Of a stretch of 30,185 bases of DNA, positions 23,910 through 30,185 are shown one piece after another. Positions within the stretch are counted from its first letter, which is position 1, and every line of letters begins with the position of its first letter. The DNA comes from Oppiella nova (taxonomy: Eukaryota > Arthropoda > Arachnida > Sarcoptiformes > Oppiidae): NCBI GenBank assembly GCA_905397405.1, contig CAJPVJ010000258.1, positions 1 through 30,185 of the forward strand, given 5' to 3'. The notes beneath the pieces were generated by a model that had not been told where the DNA came from, ran no database searches, and saw nothing but the letters and a program-made list of their open reading frames with translations. The position numbers were made by a program, and so were the translations under genes.

Positions 23910-24224
23910 AAAGTATTTATTCAATTGCGTGCAGTTTTGGCTAAAATTAATGTTCACTTATTTTATACTAATATTAAGTAGATTTATATCAATATATAAA
24001 AGTACAGTATATTATATGTGAGTACACTTGGAGTTCATGGGGTGTGCACTGGTAGTACAGCCCAAACATCAAATATATTTTTACTCTTAAAAACAGTAAA
24101 TATAATTAAAAAGTAAAAAGTTATTTATAAATATAAATAGAAAAATGATATTTTAATACCTTTTATGTTGTTGTTTATGTGGTTTTTATATATGTGAATA
24201 GTTTGCACAAACAATTGAACAAAA

Positions 24225-24888
24225 ACAAAATCACTGCAAATGATTAACAAGGTATCAAAAATAAAAAATAAAACCAGAATATAATGAATGAGTTTATGCA
24301 TAAAAACTACTAAAAAACAAAACAAAACAAAATACTCTGCAAACTAAGCGCTTAATTCATATGATATGTGAATTAATGTATGAATTAATTGCACCGAAAA
24401 GGTGTTTAATTTTGCTTTTTTTAAATAATAAAAAAGTTTTCATAAGTTTTTTTTGCTGATGGTTTAGAGATTTTTAATGCCTTTTAATGGTTGTGTTGAA
24501 TATGTTATGCATAATATGTTTTTAATATTAATGATGTGTTTTATATATTGATATCAAACACCATATTTTAATAACCAAATGCATGAATGAATGAATTTTT
24601 TAGATAAACATATTTATTCTGGCATTTAATTTAAACATATAATCACCCGAACAGGTGTTGATTCAAAAAACTGAGCCTGCACCTTATGCAGTAAGTTAAT
24701 ATATTATAAATGAACCATTTTTGAATGTCTATCAAAAAAGTAATATGTATGATAAAATACAGTATAATATGTTTATAATTATTAAGCTAAATGTTTATTT
24801 TTGTATCATTTTGGCTGCAATTTTCGAAAAATGTTTATTTCAATTAAATTGCAAAAAAGTTTTGTTTTGTATTTTTGCAAAAACTATC
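24225..24888. repeat. tandem duplication C, copy 1
   Basis: The 664-bp unit begins acaaaatcactg and ends gcaaaaactatc. It is very AT-rich, with two CACC...GGTG hairpins and a possible 36-nt exon. It differs from copy 2 at about eight places (around 1.2%). Confidence 0.95.
24655..24690 (+). other. possible 36-nt exon (also at 25317-25352)
   Basis: 36 bases lie between an acceptor-like ACAG and a strong donor GTAAGT, are open in one frame (12 codons, VLIQKTEPAPYA) and are unchanged between the two copies of duplication C. The polypyrimidine tract before the acceptor is poor. No neighbouring exon is recognised, so this is only a possibility. Confidence 0.12.
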
Positions 24889-25551
24889 ACAAAATCACTG
24901 CAAATGATTAACAAGGTATCAAAAATAAAAAATAAAACCAGAATATAATGAATGAGTTTATGCATAAAAACTACTAAAAAACAAAACAAAACAAAATACT
25001 CTGCAAACTAAGCGCTCAATTCATATGATATGTGAATTAATGTATGAATTAATTGCACCGAAAAGGTGTTTAATTTTGCTTTTTTTAAATAATAAAAAAG
25101 TTTTCAAAGTTTTTTTGCTGATGGTTTAGAGATTTTTAATGCCTTTTAATGGTTGTGTTGAATATGTTATGCATAATATGTTTTTAATATTAATGATGTG
25201 TTTCATATATTGATATCAAACACCATATTTTAATAACCAAATGCATGTATGAATGAATTTTTTAGATAAACATATTTATTCTGGCATTTAATTTAAACAT
25301 ATAATCACCCAAACAGGTGTTGATTCAAAAAACTGAGCCTGCACCTTATGCAGTAAGTTAATATATTATAAATGAACCATTTTTGAATGTCTATCAAAAA
25401 AGTAATATGTATGATAAAATACGGTATAATATGTTTATAATTATTAAGCTAAATGTTTATTTTTGTATCATTTTGGCTGCAATTTTCGAAAAATGTTTAT
25501 TTCAATTAAATTGCAAAAAATAGTTTTGTTTTGTATTTTTGCAAAAACTAT
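24889..25551. repeat. tandem duplication C, copy 2
   Basis: This copy directly abuts copy 1 in the same orientation. It is distinguished by, for example, cccaaacag for cccgaacag and an extra two bases in the A run near 25520. Confidence 0.95.
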
Positions 25552-25680
25552 CAGTATAATATGTTTATAATTATTAAGCTAAATGTTTATTTTTGTATCA
25601 TTTTGGCTGCAATTTTCGAAAAATGTTTATTTCAATTAAATTGCAAAAAAGTTTTGTTTTGTATTTTTGCAAAAACTATC
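25552..25680. repeat. tandem duplication C, partial third copy (129 bp)
   Basis: 129 bases are identical to 24760-24888 of copy 1. They lack the two extra bases seen in copy 2, so this piece follows the copy 1 version although it sits after copy 2. Its end overlaps the next repeat pair. Confidence 0.93.
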
Positions 25681-25786
25681 TGTTAATGTCTATCAAATTA
25701 ATTAATTGCAATTTTATTATTATTATATTTTACTATTCTGTAAAAACAAATGTATATAATTTATACTGTATATGAAATATTTTTTG
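25660..25786. repeat. 127-bp perfect direct repeat, first copy
   Basis: From tgtatttttgc to gaaatattttttg, identical over 127 bases to 25788-25914, with a single A between the copies. It links duplication C on its left to duplication E on its right. Confidence 0.95.
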
Positions 25787-25787
25787 A

Positions 25788-25914
25788 TGTATTTTTGCAA
25801 AAACTATCTGTTAATGTCTATCAAATTAATTAATTGCAATTTTATTATTATTATATTTTACTATTCTGTAAAAACAAATGTATATAATTTATACTGTATA
25901 TGAAATATTTTTTG
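25788..25914. repeat. 127-bp perfect direct repeat, second copy
   Basis: Identical to 25660-25786. It also forms the start of duplication E copy 1, and a near-identical stretch recurs from 26630 in copy 2. Confidence 0.95.
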
Positions 25915-26587
25915 TGGACTACACTTTACATTTGTCTATCATTTTTAATAATTATAAATGTTTTAACATTTAACATAAGTTTTTGTGTTATTTGAAACAT
26001 TTTGTCATTAATTTCAATCACACTTAATTTTGTGTCACATATTTCTATGTCTCTAATTGTTTCATACAAATGCACTAAAAATGTGAAAACAAAAAATATT
26101 TTGCAGAATAAATTCAAAAAATATTATTATTATTTATAATTACTAAAATATTAGAAAAAATATATGTTATATTGAGTAAAATATTGTCTATATAATATTG
26201 ATTTTAAATTTTTAAAATATAATTTTTTGACCATTTCGCAATGGAAATATTAAATTAAATTTTTTCTATCAGTAATAAAAAAGATTTATTTGTCTGCGAA
26301 TGAAAAAATGCGAGTAAATAATCAAATCTGTAAAACACAATATGTTTTACGCTTTTTACGTCAAAAACTATAGTAAAAAACGTATTTTATATTATTAAAC
26401 ACTATAAGACATATAATGGGCAGTAGTGAGAGTCGGAGGGGGGACAGGCAGCTTAAATTATTAAGCATCGGTATGTATGTACTATTTTGTCGCACAGAAT
26501 ATACTATTATATGAACGGCAAAAATCTAAAGTCATTTGAAACTCGCAAAAATCAAAATTGAATTGAATTCTAGTCATTACGAGAGAC

Positions 26588-26591
<4 letters not shown>

Positions 26592-26619
<28 letters not shown>
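26592..26619. repeat. (GA)n microsatellite ending duplication E copy 1
   Basis: 14 units; followed by aatcaattta, the same bases that follow the array at 27632-27664. Confidence 0.98.
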
Positions 26620-26628
26620 ATCAATTTA

Positions 26629-27427
26629 ATGTATTTTTGCAAAAACTATCTGTTAATGTCTATCAAATTAATTAATTGCAATTTTATTATTATTATATTT
26701 TACTATTCTGTAAAAACAAATGTATATAATTTATACTGTATATGAAATATTTTTTGGACTACACTTTACATTTGTCTATCATTTTTAATAATTATAAATG
26801 TTTTAACATTTAACATAAGTTTTTGTGCGTTATTTGAAACATTTTGTCATTAATTTCAATCACACTTAATTTTGTGTCACATATTTCTATGTCTCTAATT
26901 GTTTCATACAAATGCACTACAAATGTGAAAACAAAAATATTTTGCAGAATAAATTCAAAAAATATTATTATTATTTATAATTACTAAAATATTAGAAAAA
27001 AATATATGTTATATTGACTAAAATATTGTCTATATAATATTGATTTTAAATTTTTTAAATATAATTTTTTAACATTTCGCAGTGGAAATATTAAATTAAA
27101 TTTTTTCTATTAGTAATAAAAAAGATTTATTTGTCTGCGAATGAAAAAATGCGAGTAAATAATCAAATCTGTAAAACACAATATGTTTTTCGCTTTTTAC
27201 GTCAAAAACTATAGTAAAAAACGTATTTTATATTATTAAACACTATAAGACATATAATGGGCAGAAGTGAAAGTCGGAGGGGGACAGGCAGCTTAAATTC
27301 TTAAGCATCGGTATGTATGTACTATTTTGTCGCACAGAATATACTATTATATGAACGGCAAAAATCTAAAGTCATTTGAAACTCGCAAAAATCAAAATTG
27401 AATTGAATTCTAGTCATTACGAGAAAC

Positions 27428-27470
<43 letters not shown>
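26629..27470. repeat. tandem duplication E, copy 2
   Basis: Second copy, separated from copy 1 by eight bases (tcaattta). It also ends in a GA array (27432-27469), but is followed by different unique DNA (catttgtgtc). Confidence 0.95.
27432..27469. repeat. (GA)n microsatellite ending duplication E copy 2
   Basis: 19 units. Confidence 0.98.
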
Positions 27471-27471
<1 letters not shown>

Positions 27472-27543
27472 ATTTGTGTCAACAGTAGCCAAATGTTTAT
27501 TGAAGTCAAAATAATATTAAAGTAAAAAATGGCAAAACATTTC

Positions 27544-27627
27544 AACTGCATCAATTGATCGAGTGATGCACTCATTCGTATTGAATGACTTGTGAAGTCC
27601 AGTTCCCATCGACACCGCGAGTGATAC

Positions 27628-27632
<5 letters not shown>
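27544..27632. repeat. 89-bp direct repeat, copy 1
   Basis: From aactgcatcaattgatcg to gtgatacagaca, matching 28635-28723 with one mismatch (caccgc versus caccgg). A GA array starts directly at its right end. Confidence 0.95.

Positions 27633-27664
<32 letters not shown>
27632..27664. repeat. (GA)n microsatellite
   Basis: About 16 units, directly at the end of the 89-bp repeat copy 1 and followed by aatcaattta. Confidence 0.98.
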
Positions 27665-27666
<2 letters not shown>

Positions 27667-28294
27667 CAATTTATAACACAAATAGTAAAACTTTTTTCTT
27701 AACTATAAGAGAGTGTATAAAATGAGTGCCAAAAATAAAATAAATTCCTTAAACACTATGTGTTTTGTGTTAATAGTGTGTATGGAGTGAGTGATGTGTA
27801 TATACACTATCGGGTGCCAGTAATGTGACGTCCAGATGCTCTCACCCGCACTCATAGGCATACCATTCCTCTAATATACCGCCGAAAAAAGTCTAAATCA
27901 CACTTTGAATTAACGGTAAAGTATAGCACAGGGAGTGAATAATAAGGGGGGCTGACAGTGTGTGGAACTGGTGGTGGTAGTAGTTGTTAGGTATGACTAA
28001 AATATAGTATACAAATAAAATATACTGAATTTTCAATGGGAGGCATATGTTTGTGCAATGAAAAAAATTTATATAAATTATTGTAAACTTTAATATTGTT
28101 TCAACAAAAAAGTCAAAAATTGTTTATTTAATAGCGTTTTCACACATTATTATACGAATAGTATATTAAAGTCATAGCCTATGTGTGAATATATTTATGC
28201 CTTTGTCTGGTGTGTTATGTTTGAAATGTTTTGCCATTTTTTACTTAAATATTATTTTGACTTCAATAAACATTTGGCTACTGTTGACACAAAT

Positions 28295-28295
<1 letters not shown>

Positions 28296-28332
<37 letters not shown>

Positions 28333-28349
28333 ACTCACTCACTCACTCA
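28296..28349. repeat. compound (CT)n-(CACT)n microsatellite
   Basis: A CT block runs into about five TCAC units, the reverse-strand equivalent of the GA/GAGT compound at 2816-2890. Confidence 0.97.
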
Positions 28350-28634
28350 GAGTTTTATTCAAGAAATAAGTGGGAATTACATAAAAAATTGGGATTTTGA
28401 GGCAAATGTGTCCATTGAGTGTCATTAACACCAAACACTCCGGTTGTCTCTCTCTATCCACTATCGCACGGCCAGTACGACGACTGGCCATACAGATTGG
28501 GAACCAGGCATTGGACAGTATACACGGGCACCAGTACTTAAATATATTGCACACACCATTTATATAACACGAGTGATCAGGGAGAAAACAGTGTGAATGA
28601 GAAATATATATTGAATGAAATATTGGTCTCAAAA

Positions 28635-28723
28635 AACTGCATCAATTGATCGAGTGATGCACTCATTCGTATTGAATGACTTGTGAAGTCCAGTTCCCAT
28701 CGACACCGGGAGTGATACAGACA
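28635..28723. repeat. 89-bp direct repeat, copy 2
   Basis: Second copy, 1091 bases downstream in the same orientation. Here the right flank is unique DNA (tagatattctgg) instead of a GA array. Confidence 0.95.
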
Positions 28724-30185
28724 TAGATATTCTGGACGTCTAAACAGTGTTGGCATTGATCGACACCAACACTCCTACCCATTGGAGACACATATTAAGC
28801 GCTACACAAAAATTCTGTTCACATTATACACACTATTATTATATTATATAACAGTAGAGACCGTAAGAAAAAGTATAATATTATAGAGAATTCTCTGTGT
28901 ATTGACTGCCCTTTTAATGCAATAATATTTTTCGAGAAAAATTCTGTTTTCCGCTGACTCTTAGGATAAAAGTTTTTTTCTTATTATGAAAAATATTCAG
29001 TAATTTCGTCGGATATAGTGTTCACTTCTACAGCCATACAGATATGTATTCATTGAACTGAAAGTAATTCTTATGGCAGACGAAGAAATATATATTTAAT
29101 AATAATTTATTGAATAAATATTTCTAATAAGTTATTATTGGAGAGTAAAATATATATATCGAGTAATAAGTTTTGTGATAAGAATTTATACCAAGAAATG
29201 TAGTATTATTAGTATTAATATATAAATTATATATATTGGTGAAATCATAAATAAATATATTTTTAGATTTTATTTTTATCTAATATAATAAAGAGTTTAC
29301 TGTATATTCATTGGGCAACGAGTTTATGGTATTTATATTGATTTCGAGATGAATTAAATTGTATTATTATATCAATGCATTTAATGTCACAACAAAATTA
29401 CTGAGACTATAGATAGTGAGTGAATAGATAAAAGATTATATATATTTTTCAGTACAACAGATAAGTACTTAAATCATAAAATCACAAACATATCGATGAA
29501 ATTCATATGAAAAATACAGTGAACTTAAAGAATCGGTTCGCAGAATATTCTTGTCGTATATATAAAAGAGTAGCTATTTTTGAGCAAAAATATATTCTTT
29601 TGATTGCATGAGTGAACAGGAAATGTATTTAATATATTATATTATACTAGTATACTGGACATTGTACACAAAATATCTCTACCTACTGGTGCCTCTCGAG
29701 TCAATTATACCGATAAATAAGTCACCGAAAAAAGTCAGTATAAACTCAAAAACCAATAGTCCTTATGTTTGTGATTCACAATTCTCTAGACTTTTAAGAA
29801 AATGATTTTTTTCTGGTGAAGTATTTTTTCTATACTCAAGATATTCCGTAATTCTATTATAAAATAGTCTCTCAATTGCAATGAGAATAGAGATTAAAGT
29901 TTACAAAAAAATAACTTATTTAATATAAAAAATTTATTTTACATCCAAAACAAACATCTATTTGTGTAATCAGACAAAGATATGTACTTTAATTTTCTGG
30001 GAGTTTCTCTAAGAGGCTCATGAATTAAAGCAAATAATATTAGGAATATTGCGGATATTCTATGTATTATTCTGGGTATGAATTCCCAGCAGTGAATGGA
30101 CTGGACTTTGGGGTCCATTGGATCGGTGGATGGCATGCAATGACTGTTCATTAAATGTAATGCAATGCTAAACACGTATACATAG

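Larger units (their letters stand above)
25787..26620. repeat. tandem duplication E, copy 1
   Basis: About 834 bp from atgtatttttgc to a GA array at 26592-26619. It differs from copy 2 at about 15 places including small indels (around 1.8%). No coding sequence is recognised. Confidence 0.95.
27665..30185. other. non-coding AT-rich stretch
   Basis: Contains the compound CT/CACT array and the second 89-bp repeat copy, and is otherwise empty. A minus-strand frame at the right edge (open from about 30185 down to 29939) could be a partial exon running out of the window, and AATAAA follows its stop directly. It has no recognised family and its length is within chance. Confidence 0.5.

Noticed and set aside
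29939-30185. Minus-strand open frame at the window edge with AATAAA right after the stop
   Set aside because: The length is expected by chance in AT-rich DNA and its apparent start is GTG. A partial last exon cannot be shown from this window.
1-30185. tRNA, rRNA, snRNA, CRISPR array, mobile elements with coding capacity, and virus-derived fossils
   Set aside because: No tRNA B-box, rRNA-like block, regularly spaced repeat-spacer array, transposase, reverse transcriptase or capsid-like reading frame was seen by eye. Short non-coding transposons cannot be excluded without a repeat library.

Overview
This is AT-rich DNA (roughly 70% A+T by eye) with no dense coding, no operons and no ribosome-binding sites. 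It has splice-like signals, TATA/DRE-like core promoter words and about 29 (GA)n/(TC)n arrays. Together these suggest a metazoan nuclear genome, most plausibly an arthropod. I cannot name the species. The window is best read as intergenic or long-intron DNA: no protein family, tRNA, rRNA or CRISPR array is recognisable, and no virus-derived fossil was seen.

Layout. Positions 1-5880 are non-coding, with GA/TC arrays, a (GACA)n run and several copies of the word TACCAGTGC. Around 5888-6019 there is a weak gene-start candidate: DRE-like palindrome, TATA box, ATG and GTAAGT donor. Positions 6555-9618 form the longest stretch free of GA arrays. It holds the best coding candidate, a minus-strand first exon (7883 down to 7658) rich in Asn and Thr that ends at a clean CAG|GTAAAA donor. 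Next to it are a CpG-richer stretch (about 8040-8165) and a plus-strand TATA/initiator pair (8498-8528). Positions 10070-11374 hold a tandem duplication (A). Positions 11375-22550 are mostly featureless AT-rich DNA with arrays and a few short, unrecognised reading frames. Positions 22554-27470 are dominated by three more tandem duplications (B, C, E). Positions 27471-30185 are non-coding with an 89-bp direct repeat.

The strongest signals are not genes. (1) Four tandem duplications of 0.59-0.84 kb all differ between copies by about 1-2%. They come with extra perfect repeats of almost the same length (129, 129 and 127 bp), which looks like both haplotypes placed end to end by a k-mer assembler, although real tandem duplication is possible. 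(2) The 9-mer TACCAGTGC/GCACTGGTA occurs 12 times, far above a composition-based expectation of less than one. (3) The palindromic word CAGAATATTC, with heat-shock-element geometry, occurs six times. (4) GA arrays are very dense, biased to one strand, and lie at several duplication breakpoints. No set of genes working together can be described from this window.
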